A stretch of 64,000 nt of DNA from the NCBI GenBank assembly GCA_963931865.1, contig OZ007509.1:13071671-13135670 (forward strand), read 5' to 3'. Origin of the DNA: Axinella damicornis. Lineage: Eukaryota; Porifera; Demospongiae; Axinellida; Axinellidae. Shown here one piece after another: positions 35,601-45,571 of the stretch. The notes under the pieces were generated by a model. It was not told the origin of the DNA and ran no database searches. It saw only the letters and a list, made by a program, of their open reading frames with translations. The position numbers and the translations under genes are program-made. Every line of letters begins with the position of its first letter. Positions within the stretch are counted from its first letter, which is position 1.

Positions 35601-38600
35601 TGCCCCTAATAATGCGCAACTACGGTAGGACCATGGGGATCGACACTCAGACTTGCTTGTTTGCAGATTTGCACTACTTTTCAAGGTCTTGTTAAGGTCA
35701 TATTCTTGCAGCTAATCACTCAGGGGTAGAGGTGGGAGGCTGGATTATCAGGACAGACAACTAAACTCTTGTAGTACCTGCATAGGTAGGCATTGATGTC
35801 ATGCACACGATGGACCTGAGTGACCCACACAGGGTTCTCTCTGGTTGCCGTTCCCCAACTCTCAGCCAGCCTTTTGCTCACCTATGAATATAGTTTGTAA
35901 TTAGCCTACCTAATCAGGACATAAGCCACAATCGTTTGGGTGTCATTTCCACTCGGCATTATAAAAGCCTGGATGCCTGCCTGTGTAATGACTTTTCTGT
36001 TCTGGTCAGTTGGTGCTACACTGCACTGACCAGGTCAAGAAACTGGTGTATGCAGTTCCACTCAGGCAGGCGTCCCTTTGATGAACTTTCATGCAGGGTG
36101 CACGCGTGTTACCATAATCAAAGCAATCAAAACCAGCAGTGAGAACGGCCTGGGAATGAGTCTGTTATAGTAAGGTACTTTGGTCATAGTTGGTCCCACC
36201 TACACCTCCCTCACCTTCCTCCACCTCACGGTGTTGATATCCAGCATCCAGGCATCTGTTAGAGTGTTGCCATTGTTATCAATCCCACCAGTCATGAGTA
36301 GTACCGGCTGGTCATCCTCATAGTTGAGGCAGCAGGCAGCATGGTGACATCTCCCCACTGGCCAAGGGGCTCCCTCTTCCCTCTCCAGTTTGGTCCATTG
36401 CTGGGAGAAGTGACAATGAATAGTAGCATGTCAGAATACATGTCAGGCAAACATGTCAGAACCACACAAACAGAACTCACAGTGTACAGTAGTACAATGG
36501 GGAAACCCACCAGCAGTACAATACCACATCAGCTACTTGTCACGGGTAGCCCCGTATTGATTGTAACCGCAATGAATCCATCTCAAGTTGATCGACTTAT
36601 TCAAGTTATCCGATAAGTCAAGTCCAGTGCTCTGCACGTTACATGGTGGCAGCGGTGCGTTGTATCACAGGAGCCCACACGGGACTGTCGAACTGTTCGG
36701 AGAGACAGGAGGGAGCTGTTTCGCTGAACCCGAACTGGGACACGTGGAGCCACACAAAGATGGCGGCCGGTTACACACTACCACCCCCTGCAGCGCTGGA
36801 CATTCACGACGCTCAGGCAGCAGACAAATGGAAGAGGTTCAAGTGGGCTTGGACAAATTACGCGTTGGCAGCACAGCTCAACGAGAAACCGGAGGCGGTT
36901 CAAGTGGCTACGCTGCTCACGGTCATCGGAGAGGAAGCACGTGAAGTCTTCTCTACCTTCACGGGATGGTCCTCCGAAGGCGACGACGCCAAGATAGAGC
37001 CAGTGCTGGAGAAATTCGCGCCGTACTGCCAGCCACGCAAGAACGTGCCGTTTGAGAGGTACCGGTTCAACCGCCGCATACAAGAGCCAGGCGAGACATA
37101 CGATCAGTACCGCACAGCACTGCGAAAGCTGGCAGAGGGGTGTGAGTTCCAAACCATCAGCCCAGATGAAATCCTGCGAGACCGTCTGGTGTTCGGCATA
37201 CAGGATAACAAGGTGAGGGAACGACTCCTCCGAGAGGCTAGCCTCACGTTGTTGAAAACAGATGAGATCTGTCATGCTGCCGAGAGTATGTTAGCTCAGA
37301 TGAAGGTAGTTGGAGACAATTCAGGGGCAACAGTGAGTGTAGTTAGGGCAGAACAAGACCACCTGCACAACCCCACAGACCAGACCAAGAAGACCTTGGA
37401 TGCCAAACCGGTCAGGGAATGTTGGAACTGCGGTCGCAAACACGAATACCGCACAAGAGAGAGTTGTCCTGCGTATGGCAAAGTGTGTAATAAGTGCCAG
37501 AAACCCAACCATTTTGCAGCAAAATGTCGTAGTGGCAAGACCAAGCGCACGTTGAAGCAAGTACAAGCCATTGATGAGGATGCGGACGAGGTCTATCACA
37601 CCCAGGTATCAGTAGCAAGCCTGGATGACTCACAGTTGGTGACACTGAGACTGGAGTCAGGCAACTACCTGCGTTTCCAGGTGGATACGGGAGCTCAGTG
37701 CAATGTCATACCCTTAGCACTCTACAAGAAGGCCTGTAAGGACCTTAAACTGGTTCGGGCGACTCCAGTAAAGACAACGATCCAAGCATATGGTGGAACG
37801 ACACTCCCTGTGGTAGGGAAGGTGATCATCCGGGTGTGGCGTGGCGACTTCAGATGTAAACTGGACTGCAAACTGGTCGACAACCCCAACATCCGCCCGT
37901 TGCTGGGAAGGAAAGCCTGTCTCGGAATGAAGCTTGTGTCGTATCTGGACAATGATGAACTACACAAGCCCATAACAGGCAACTCGACAGTCTATACCCT
38001 CAATGGCCAAAGCCCCATATCCAAAGAGCAGCTAATCGCACAACACCCGAAGGTCTTCAATGAGGGAGTTGGGCAGTTGGAGGGCAAGTACCACATCCGA
38101 CTCGATCACAGGGTTGATCCAGTACAACATGCACCAAGACGTGTTCCGGTTGCGCTGAGAGATCAGCTCAAGGAAACCTTGGAGGGCCTCGTTCAGCAGG
38201 ACATCATTGCCCCGGTCACGAAACCCACACCCTGGATCAGCTCCATGGTTGTGGTGCCCAAGAAAAATGGGACATTGCGCATATGCCTAGACCCCAAGGA
38301 CCTCAACAAGGCTATTCAGCGAGAGCATTATCCTTTGCCAACCATCGAGGACATTGCAACTCGGTTACATGGTGCCAAGGTGTTCACCATTTTGGATGTG
38401 CGCAATGGATTCTGGCATGTGGTGCTGGACGAACCGTCTTCATTCATCACCACATTCCACACCCCTTTCGGCAGATATCGCTGGAAACGGATGCCATTTG
38501 GAATCTGCTCGGCCCCTGAAGTATTTCAACGCCGAATGCATGAGCTCATTGAAGGATTGAATGGAGTTGAGGTGATTGCCGATGACTTCGTCACAGTGGG

Positions 38601-41600
38601 TTTTGGAGACACTCTGGAGACTGCCATTTTGGACCATGACCAGAACCTGAAAGTATTCCTACAGCGGTGCGAAGAGAGAAAAGTGAGGCTGAACGCAGAG
38701 AAGTTGCAACTCAGGAAGCAGGAAGTGCCATTTATTGGACATGTGGCGACTGGAGAGGGTCTCTGTGCTGACCCAGGCAAGGTGAGGGCAATCACCGAGA
38801 TGCCTCCACCACCAGATGTAGCAGCAGTACGGCGCCTATTGGGACTGGTACAATATCTCAGCAAGTTTCTGCCCCACCTCTCAGACATCACAAAACCCCT
38901 GAGAGAGAGTACGCAGAAGGACACAGCTTGGGTCTGGGATCATGCCCAACAAACTGCGTTGGACACACTGAAGAAAGCCGTCACAAGCACACCAGTGCTT
39001 CGTTACTACAACCTGGCTGATGAGGTTACTCTTCAGTGCGATGCCTCCCAGTCTGGCCTCGGGGCAGCAATGATGCAGAATGGCCAGCCTGTGGCCTATG
39101 CTTCCCGTGCGTTAACGTCAGCAGAGACTCGTTACGCACAGATCGAAAAGGAGCTTCTTGCGATTGTCTTTGCCTGTGACCATTTTGATGCATACATCTA
39201 TGGGAGAGATGCTGTTCACGTGGAAACCGATCACAAACCCCTGGAGTGCATTGTGCTAAAGCCACTGAATGGTGCCCCCAAGAGACTGCAGAGGATGCTT
39301 CTCAGGCTGCAGAAGTACAATCTCCTTGTGAAATACAAGAAGGGGAGTACGATGTTCTTGGCAGACACACTTAGCCGTGCCTTCCTACCTGATGTCAGTG
39401 CGTGTGAATTCTCACGAAGCCTGGAAGACGTGGACCACACCATCACACTGGCGCTCAGTGAAGACCACCTACAACAGGTCAAACACATGTCTGCAGATGA
39501 TCCAGTGCTGCAAGTGCTTCGTGAAGTCATCCGGCATGGGTGGCCAGAGAGCAAGTCAGATGTGCCAGAGAGTATACATGCCTACTATGATTTCCGCGAC
39601 GAGTTAACAGTGCAAGACCAGCTTGTGTTCAAGGGTCAACTCCTGGTTGTGCCGGCAGCCATGCGCAAGGAAATGATGGCAGTGGCACATGCGACACACA
39701 TTGGCACAGAGGGCTGTATCCGAAGGGCCCGGGACAGCATGTACTGGCCCCGTATGACGACTGAACTGAAGGAATACGTTTCCAAGTGTGACATTTGCCT
39801 GGCACACCGAGCCACACCTGGAAAGGAACCACTCATGCAGCATGATATTGAAGGACGCCCATGGCACAAGATTGGTGCTGACCTGTGTGAACTGCACGGA
39901 CGCACACTGCTTGTTGTTTGTGACTACTACAGCAATTTTATTGAAGTTGAACGAATCCACAAGACCACCACTAGTGGTGTTACCAAAGCGTTGAAGGCCA
40001 TGTTTGCCCGATATGGGAGTCCTAGTGTGCTAGTATCGGATAATGGGCCGCAGTTTGGCTCGACAGAGTTTGCCACATTTGCCAAGACATGGAGATTTGA
40101 GCATCATACTTCGTCTCCACACTATCCCCAATCCAACGGCAAGGCTGAGAATGCCGTCAAAACAGTCAAGCGATTGTTTACTAAGTGCCGTGAGTCTGGT
40201 CAATCTGAGTTCTTTGCTCTATTGGATTGGCGCAACACACCGACGGAGGGGATAGGGACCAGCCCAGCACAGAGATTTCTTGGTCGTCGTTGCAAGACAC
40301 TCCTGCCAATGTCGAAGTCACTCCTACATCCTCGATATTCAACAGAGGAAGACACACGTGCTCTTAATGCCCAGAAACAGCACCAACCATTTTACTACAA
40401 CCGACAGGCCAAGCCCCTCAACCCGATCACCCCTGGTGATACTGTTCGAATGAGACTGCCTGGACAATCCACTTGGAGTGCAGGAGTGTGCACCAGTCTT
40501 GCTGGCCCTAGAAGCTACAGGGTCAAAGTTGGAGAGAGCCAGTACCGACGAAATCGCCGTCAACTCCTTTGTGCTAATGAACCACCCTTGGACATTCAGG
40601 ACACACAGATACCAGATGTCGACAGCCCCTCTGATGACCGGCAAGAGCCAAACAGTACATGTAATGAATCAGGGATTCCACCACCCTCACCAGATCCTCC
40701 CCCACGTAGATCGGGAAGACCCCGTAAGTCACCTGCATGGATGGCAGACTATGTTCCTTCATAACAGTGAACATTATACTTTTTTTTTGTGTGTGTGTGT
40801 GTTTTTTTTTATTGCTCCATATATACAGTCGATGTACTACAGGCTGATAAATTATGTTGATTGTAATTGGGATTATTAATAATACTTCCTTTTTTTTTTT
40901 GTAGGAAGGGAGATGTCACGGGTAGCCGTATTGATTGTAACCGCAATGAATCCATCTCAAGTTGATCGACTTATTCAAGTTATCCGATAAGTCAAGTCCA
41001 GTGCTCTGCACGTTACACTACTCTTGGCCACCTACACACTACAGTAAAGCATTGACACGGATCGAGTTTTCAAATGTGCCTCAAGAACAAGAAGAGTTAT
41101 GTAGTGTAGTGTGTATGGTCTGTTAGTCCATACACTGTTAAAATAGGGTGTACTGGGAGAATAATAATATATGTTTGGTGTTCTGTTCCACCGTGGGATG
41201 TGTTGGTGTAATGAACACTCTTGAGTGTTGTACAAACTGCCTATTGGTAGCTATAGGTGAGTGTGTATGGTAACTGAAACAATCCTTGACTATGTAGACC
41301 TATAACCCTAACCCTAAGGCACACTTTCAAGCCATTTTCCGTGTGACTCGTATCTGCTTAGAAAACATAACATGCTAACTGAAAACCTATATACTAAGTG
41401 GGTCAGTGTGAGTACGTACATACATCGAACCCCACACCAACATCAATAGTATAAGCCAATGTGAGTATGAAATATGGAAGGTGATCTGAACCCATACAGT
41501 TAGGCTTGCTACCATGTTCAGGGGAAAATACAATCACACTGGGTTCTTAGTGGTACGTTTTGTAAGCTGAAGTGAGCTAGTAACACGGAAAGTGATCCAA

Positions 41601-44600
41601 ATTTCTGTCACTGGGTTTCTTTCCATATATGGAATACCAGTGAAAACATCCTAGCATTGCTGTTAATGCAGGGGCAGATACATCTGCACTCACACCAGGG
41701 AACAGTCCATTATGATGATCGAAGTAATTCATAACATATACAAATGTACCTGGTTGGTTTCTGCCTCAGTAATTTTGAATGGTATGTTTTGTGGTGAGCC
41801 AAGATTGTTTGGCATACTCACATACACCACTAGGTAATTGCTTGTACAGCACTTAATTAAGACTGTTTGTAATTCCCTTACATCAAACATCATGCCAATA
41901 GACACATGTGTAACCATTGCATACTGGCACTTCAACCCATCTCTAGTATTATCAGTGCCTAGCAGTGCAGTCTCCAAGTTTGAGGGAGGGTGAAAAGTTA
42001 CAACAAAACCACATAATTATAGTAAAATCATTGCCATACTTGTAGCTGCCAATGGCATTGTTTATGCATACATGATTAACTCCATGGCAACATATTGATA
42101 TTTCCTGGCACTGTGTTTCCTGGTGTAGATTTGTACTATGATAATTACTGCAGTGCACACAATGACTTGGATAACTCTGCAGTATTCCACTGGCCATTGG
42201 AATGTGTCCTATTTCTAGAGTTTGTATACTGTTACTACTGTCTACACATTTTTGCAAGTGCATGCACTCTAATCATATGTACCATGGAGTCAAAGTCAAT
42301 GACGTAGACATCATTGACTCCTCCACGTCCTGGTTGGGCCCCTCCGAAATACACGGCCTTGTGGTGGTTTACTGCTGTGAATGTGAAGGCGGAGGAGGGG
42401 GGAGGTCTTGGTCCAGTTGTGGTGGGGGAGGACCACTTGCCTGCAGAAGGTGAAGCAGTACAGACAGTGTTTACTCTCATTCCTAGATGGCAACCTACAG
42501 TATTCTTCCTGTGACTCAGCAATGAACGCATAGTTGCATGCAAACTCCTCATGAGTTAGACTCATGCACTGCCTCAGCATAAGAAGTCATTGAAAGTTCC
42601 ATTCCATTTTCCATGTATGTTCATGTCAACCATGCTACGTACCATTGTTTCCCAATCCACCACTTGTATAACTAGAGGTGCTCAGCAGAGCACGTACCCC
42701 GTGCGCAACTTTGACTTGACAGCTATAGGCCTACCACCGATTATTCATACAGCATGCACGATGAGCTAGCTAGCTAGGCCATGATTTACAGCGATGTCAG
42801 CATGCGCATATGCGCTATTTGCAGAATGAGATACCGTAAGTGGTGGCAGTAATGTTAGAAATTGGGTGTGGTCAAGTTGTATAAATTAGAAGCACGACTT
42901 TCACGCAGCTTTTCTCAGCCTCTCGAGTAGATCTCTGGTCAGTGAGTTATGTAGACGCTAGTATTTTCTGAATTCTGGCACTTCTATCCTGAAATAAGCC
43001 TTCAACAAGGCCTTCACTGCTCAAACCGCGCTTAGACTGCGGACAGACTGACAGACAAACCGATCACTCTACCCCCTGCTGCGCATGCGCACGGGGTAAT
43101 AAACAAGAAGAGAGTATCGAACTTGCTATAGGCTAACGTTGAATGTATGCGGAGACATCCGGTATGGTGCACGTGATCCACACGGACTTGACTACCCGTC
43201 AACTATTGTACTCCCCGAGTTTACTCGCTGCACGCCTTGATCGTCGAGTCAAAGAGGCTAGCTAGCTGGGGTACGGTAGCCATGGCATCTATGTCAGGTA
43301 ATTAAGATTGTGTTTTTGACATTAGCACCATACCGGATGTCACGTTACTTTCCGCATACATTCAACGTTAGCCTATAGCGAGTTCAATACTCTCTTCTTC
43401 TTCATTATACACTCTTGCACTTGGGGATAACTGGGGGGAGGGGAGGGGCCGGAAGTCATGTGACTCCATGTGCAGTAAGGTCACAACACTAGTACTTTCC
43501 ACACTCACTACAACAATACTGGCAACTGATACCATCACCATAACATGTACCCAGTCACAGTGGGAGCCAGGAGGTCATGACCTCTCATGAATAGTTCATC
43601 AGAACAGGTACCTCAGGAATGGGGTATGACGACAATGTCGACGTCCTGTGCATAAATGGCAGGAGTCTCATTTGTGTACTAAGCAACCTGGTTGCAGGTG
43701 TTGTTGGCATGGTTATCAGACTTTCTCTACTGCCTGTTTGTACTGCAGCCACTGCTACTATTGTGGATGGTGCTAGTTGGTTACACAACTCAGTGTCAGT
43801 AGTTCAATGGTTAATACACCTCAGACCTGCATGTGAACATTGTACGCTAGTAGAGCATAACCACACCCAAACAGGGGGACGGGGATGTGGGAGGGGAGGG
43901 GCAGGTAGGGCATTGGCCATGCAAACCTGAAATGACCACTCATCGGCCACACCCACTCAAGTAATTTTCAATCACATTCTACAACAGGCTGTTGTGCAAT
44001 TCAGTGCCACCTCAGAACCTGTTGTATTAGCATAGCTCTTAGTTGTGCATTACAAATGGTTTTACATACTCTACTGCATTACTACTTATTACGGTGATCA
44101 CTACTCAACTCAAAATTGTTCCCAATGGATGATAATTTTCTAAACTTGTACATAGCATATGGACGGCTACCTTGAGATCACTCAAAAATTCTCTATTCTA
44201 GAAGTTACAACAAAAGAAAGTTAAATACTTACCTTCTGCGACATCAAAGACATGGAACTCGTCAGTCCACCCTTCACTATATTTAGCACCCTTGACGAAC
44301 GATGATCCGGTCTGTATGGGCTGTGTGGGTTGACTGTATCCGCCTATGGTGGCTAGGTGGTGTGTGCCGAAGAAAACCATGCCACACCCACTCTTTGGCA
44401 TGGGACTGTTACTTGGTATTTCCTTCCACACTAGCGTGTCGGTGTCCAGGACGTGAAGGGAGTTTTGCCAAGATTTGCCATCAGCACCAGCAAATGAATA
44501 CAAGGACGTTGAATGTGCCACTGCTGCTCCGTAGTAAAGTCCACGGGGTGACACTCCTGTTGTAGGTTGTTCCTGCCAGGTCTCCCGGTAGGGATCAAAG

Positions 44601-44749
44601 ACATTCACAGTTGACTTCAGTTTGTCTTGCCCGCCACAAAGAAAGTCTTGTGTGCGTCCACCCCACATGTACGACTTACTCCCAACTTGGACTGCATAGT
44701 GGTGGAATCTTGGGGATGGTTGATACCGGGAAGACAGAATGGAGGCCAT
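32369..44749 (-). CDS. Gene 2: Kelch - ZU5 - UPA-like - Death protein (intact)
   Basis: Nine exons join with matching phases: 44749-44233, 42440-42283, 36400-36215, 35251-35083, 34572-34441, 34004-33388, 33316-33167, 33056-32861 and 32670-32369. The total is 2427 nt, or 808 residues and a stop, with no internal stop. Residues 1-343 make six Kelch blades, 344-387 the linker, 388-593 ZU5 with a basic tail, 594-708 the UPA-like region and 709-808 the Death domain. The coiled-coil exon of gene 1 is absent; the linker joins ZU5 directly, phase 1 to phase 1. A Ty3/Gypsy element sits antisense in the intron between exons 2 and 3 and leaves the splice sites untouched. Function is inferred as a Kelch-based intracellular sensor or adaptor that signals through Death-domain assembly. 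The architecture is not one I know from described families. Confidence 0.85.
32861..33056 (-). CDS. Gene 2 exon 8: UPA-like segment
   Basis: The exon is 196 nt, entering in phase 0 after TTTCCAG and leaving in phase 1 at GTATGC. It encodes VDEFVPGRLVPSCQLYAKW and a second half with VKLLGAKEPFNFFSIRPP. It aligns by pattern with exon 5782-5614 of gene 1. I chose the GTATGC donor because it alone restores phase 1 for the Death exon. Confidence 0.7.
33167..33316 (-). CDS. Gene 2 exon 7: ZU5-UPA connector
   Basis: This phase 0-0 exon of 50 codons lies between acceptor CATTGCAG and donor GTGAGT. It encodes AVNAGYAESNARMGPYQEV and GERITLDIPMEGIVLENGW, the counterpart of exon 6027-5875 in gene 1. 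Confidence 0.8.
33388..34004 (-). CDS. Gene 2 exon 6: ZU5 domain
   Basis: The exon is 617 nt, phase 1 in after CATTGTAG and phase 0 out at GTAGGT. ZU5 features are HGFKIHFPENALPSDV, LISGIYWIATPHEFTKPVTV and DIQHCS. Then come DLPYMFNPLNGGVF and SISLTHFSGLG, and a basic tail (SLIQRLVRRRPQ). The HFSG sequence at the domain end sits where PIDD and UNC5L-type proteins carry an HFS autoproteolysis site, so self-cleavage is worth considering (inference only). Confidence 0.85.
34441..34572 (-). CDS. Gene 2 exon 5: post-Kelch linker
   Basis: This 132 nt phase 1-1 exon encodes SVQSGDSPSSRQWVLVGVAD and a charged helix, RTKELDKLKQKITERG. It is strongly conserved with 9978-9847 and 62552-62421. It ends in a GTATGA-type donor read from the minus strand. 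Confidence 0.85.
35083..35251 (-). CDS. Gene 2 exon 4: Kelch blade 6
   Basis: The exon is 169 nt, phase 0 in and phase 1 out. It encodes HTLTAFKMDQGRVHATTFGG, then a divergent loop (CSRYIPGEPDDDRP), then KLADTTVLEF. The loop differs completely from that of gene 1 (GSKFESGMRDRDIP), while the strands are nearly unchanged. Confidence 0.85.
36215..36400 (-). CDS. Gene 2 exon 3: Kelch blade 5
   Basis: This 186 nt phase 0-0 exon encodes QWTKLEREEGAPWPVGRCHH, then VLLMTGGIDNNGN and DAWMLDINTVRWRK. It lies directly downstream (in gene orientation) of the retrotransposon. The acceptor TTCTCCCAG is intact, about 140 bp from the element. Confidence 0.85.
36538..36643 (+). repeat. 5' LTR, 106 bp
   Basis: It starts TGTCACGGGTAGCCCCG and ends GCACGTTACA. 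The length is very short for a Ty3/Gypsy LTR. It is identical to the 3' LTR except for two extra C at the GCCCCG position. I see no obvious TATA box within it. Confidence 0.95.
36644..36657 (+). promoter_or_regulatory. Primer binding site, tRNA-Leu type
   Basis: TGGTGGCAGCGGTG follows the LTR directly. It is complementary to the 3' end of animal tRNA-Leu (AAG/TAG types, ending CACCGCTGCCA plus CCA). The match is from knowledge of that tRNA family and should be checked against the host tRNA set. Confidence 0.7.
36760..40764 (+). CDS. Gag-Pol polyprotein of the Ty3/Gypsy element
   Basis: The frame is open from 36643, but the first ATG overlaps the LTR end and primer site. The ATG at 36760 (MAAGYTLPPPAALD, context AAAGATGG) is the likelier start, giving 1334 residues. 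In order: a capsid-like region, zinc knuckles (from Cys221; the second is CNKCQKPNHFAAKC), aspartic protease (DTGA at about 309), reverse transcriptase with IADD (Asp608/609), RNase H (CDAS at about 761), integrase zinc module (His977 onward, CDIC) and a DDE core (Asp1041, Asp1094, Glu1130; spacing 35). Gag and Pol share one frame without a shift, so protein ratios must be set otherwise. No env-like frame follows. All catalytic residues looked for are present, so the element could be active. Confidence 0.95.
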   Translation: MAAGYTLPPPAALDIHDAQAADKWKRFKWAWTNYALAAQLNEKPEAVQVATLLTVIGEEAREVFSTFTGWSSEGDDAKIEPVLEKFAPYCQPRKNVPFERYRFNRRIQEPGETYDQYRTALRKLAEGCEFQTISPDEILRDRLVFGIQDNKVRERLLREASLTLLKTDEICHAAESMLAQMKVVGDNSGATVSVVRAEQDHLHNPTDQTKKTLDAKPVRECWNCGRKHEYRTRESCPAYGKVCNKCQKPNHFAAKCRSGKTKRTLKQVQAIDEDADEVYHTQVSVASLDDSQLVTLRLESGNYLRFQVDTGAQCNVIPLALYKKACKDLKLVRATPVKTTIQAYGGTTLPVVGKVIIRVWRGDFRCKLDCKLVDNPNIRPLLGRKACLGMKLVSYLDNDELHKPITGNSTVYTLNGQSPISKEQLIAQHPKVFNEGVGQLEGKYHIRLDHRVDPVQHAPRRVPVALRDQLKETLEGLVQQDIIAPVTKPTPWISSMVVVPKKNGTLRICLDPKDLNKAIQREHYPLPTIEDIATRLHGAKVFTILDVRNGFWHVVLDEPSSFITTFHTPFGRYRWKRMPFGICSAPEVFQRRMHELIEGLNGVEVIADDFVTVGFGDTLETAILDHDQNLKVFLQRCEERKVRLNAEKLQLRKQEVPFIGHVATGEGLCADPGKVRAITEMPPPPDVAAVRRLLGLVQYLSKFLPHLSDITKPLRESTQKDTAWVWDHAQQTALDTLKKAVTSTPVLRYYNLADEVTLQCDASQSGLGAAMMQNGQPVAYASRALTSAETRYAQIEKELLAIVFACDHFDAYIYGRDAVHVETDHKPLECIVLKPLNGAPKRLQRMLLRLQKYNLLVKYKKGSTMFLADTLSRAFLPDVSACEFSRSLEDVDHTITLALSEDHLQQVKHMSADDPVLQVLREVIRHGWPESKSDVPESIHAYYDFRDELTVQDQLVFKGQLLVVPAAMRKEMMAVAHATHIGTEGCIRRARDSMYWPRMTTELKEYVSKCDICLAHRATPGKEPLMQHDIEGRPWHKIGADLCELHGRTLLVVCDYYSNFIEVERIHKTTTSGVTKALKAMFARYGSPSVLVSDNGPQFGSTEFATFAKTWRFEHHTSSPHYPQSNGKAENAVKTVKRLFTKCRESGQSEFFALLDWRNTPTEGIGTSPAQRFLGRRCKTLLPMSKSLLHPRYSTEEDTRALNAQKQHQPFYYNRQAKPLNPITPGDTVRMRLPGQSTWSAGVCTSLAGPRSYRVKVGESQYRRNRRQLLCANEPPLDIQDTQIPDVDSPSDDRQEPNSTCNESGIPPPSPDPPPRRSGRPRKSPAWMADYVPS
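40903..40913 (+). promoter_or_regulatory. Polypurine tract
   Basis: AGGAAGGGAGA lies immediately upstream of the 3' LTR and would prime plus-strand synthesis. It is preceded by T-rich and GT-rich simple sequence (about 40780-40900) between the stop codon and the tract. Confidence 0.85.
40914..41017 (+). repeat. 3' LTR, 104 bp
   Basis: It starts TGTCACGGGTAGCCG and ends GCACGTTACA, followed by the target duplication CTACT. It differs from the 5' LTR only by lacking CC. Confidence 0.95.
42283..42440 (-). CDS. Gene 2 exon 2: Kelch blade 4
   Basis: This 158 nt exon runs from acceptor TTCTGCAG to donor GTACAT, phase 1 in and phase 0 out. It encodes AFTFTAVNHHKAVYFGG and VNDVYVIDFDSM. It joins exon 3 as DFDSMQWTKL, restoring the Kelch tryptophan. 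Confidence 0.85.
42664..43416. mobile_element. Insertion of about 750 bp in gene 2 intron 1
   Basis: The segment is absent from the matching place in gene 1 (near 14545). Its left part, 42672-43098, starts CTAGAGGTGCTC and GTACCCCGTGCGC and ends GCGCATGCGCACGGGGTAA. In reverse orientation the same ends occur in the insertion at 50568-51158, so this is a family. A second inverted-repeat unit occupies 43107-43398. Confidence 0.7.
43107..43398. mobile_element. Foldback element with about 68 bp arms
   Basis: Left arm 43107-43174 and right arm 43327-43398 are near-perfect inverted complements. Both contain CTATAGGCTAACGTTGAATG or its complement. The loop between them is about 150 bp. It is nested in the insertion described at 42664. 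Confidence 0.85.
44233..44749 (-). CDS. Gene 2 exon 1: start codon and Kelch blades 1-3
   Basis: The frame starts at ATG 44749 (MASILSSRYQPSPRF) and runs open to a GTAAGT donor in phase 1. Blades show KSYMWGGRTQDF, SLYSFAGADG and HLATIGGYSQ, each followed by the V-VFD or LHVLDTDT strand and a tryptophan. The codon that is TAG in gene 1 is CAA here. Confidence 0.88.
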
Positions 44750-45571
44750 CGCTCATACCATTCAATTCTTGGATCCTATAGTTGAAGAATACAAATGACA
44801 GAAAATAAACACATGTTCTGGTCCTCTCAACAGCTGTTCTTATGCACTGCACTAGTGCATGTGTAAGATGGTCTCATCAACTCCCAGCTCTCGTCTGTTG
44901 CAGTATGACAACCAAGCAACAGAGGCTGAGAGTGGGGGACTGGGAACAATGCTGTAAGGTGTACACGTGTGAAGCTGAATGAGACTGAGAGTATGTATGT
45001 ATGTATTGAATCCCATTTTCTCTCAACAATGTAGAAGTTCTTGCTAACATAAAAAACGAGCAATGACACGCCTCCCATGAGGAGTCCTGTGATTATCTTC
45101 CACACCCCTCCAACCATACCCTTCCAATCAAGAGCTTCTTTTAGGTCATTATGTGCTACTGCATCACCATAGATTGCCTGGGAGAGTCATTGCTACAGTG
45201 ACACTTCCAACGGCAGTGACCTCCAGCCTCGTTCCAGGCCACTACCACCTCCAGTCTTTGATCACTTGCAGTATGCAAATACGGAGGGGGAAGGACTGGG
45301 AGATTTGGTCAATGTTAATACTGGTGGCTTCAGGGTAGACACACGAGGGGGGCAGTGCCCAACCGTAATAAGTCCTGTGTATCATGAACAACAAATGGTA
45401 CTGATACTGAGATCCTTTGTCAGGCACCCCCAGCCCTGATAAAGTGTATACGCTTAGTTGTCTATGGCTCATGCTACTCTAGGATTCTCTTCGTGGGTAG
45501 GATATTTTAACCTGGGTAACCTACATAGAGTCTATTCTTAGCTTAATGTGCAGGTTCTAGCTTAAGGTTAC

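Larger units (their letters stand above)
36538..41017 (+). mobile_element. Complete Ty3/Gypsy LTR retrotransposon, 4480 bp
   Basis: It is bounded by LTRs of 106 and 104 bp that differ only by a CC indel near their start. CTACT is duplicated at 36533-36537 and 41018-41022, and the paralogous intron of gene 1 (near 12888) holds a single CTACT, the empty site. A primer binding site, one gag-pol frame and a polypurine tract are all in place. The near identity of the LTRs means a recent insertion. It lies antisense to gene 2 within an intron. Order of domains (capsid, zinc knuckle, protease, RT, RNase H, integrase) defines it as Ty3/Gypsy rather than Ty1/Copia. Confidence 0.97.

Noticed and set aside
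36643..36759. ATG at 36643 as the start of the polyprotein
   Set aside because: It overlaps the last base of the LTR and the primer binding site; the first 39 codons do not look like Gag. The ATG at 36760 has better context.
38572..38590. IADD instead of YXDD at the reverse transcriptase active site
   Set aside because: Both catalytic aspartates are present, and IADD or VADD variants are found in some animal Ty3/Gypsy lineages, so this is not a defect.
36778..40644. Many open frames antisense or out of frame inside the gag-pol region
   Set aside because: They are shadows of the 1334-residue polyprotein frame.
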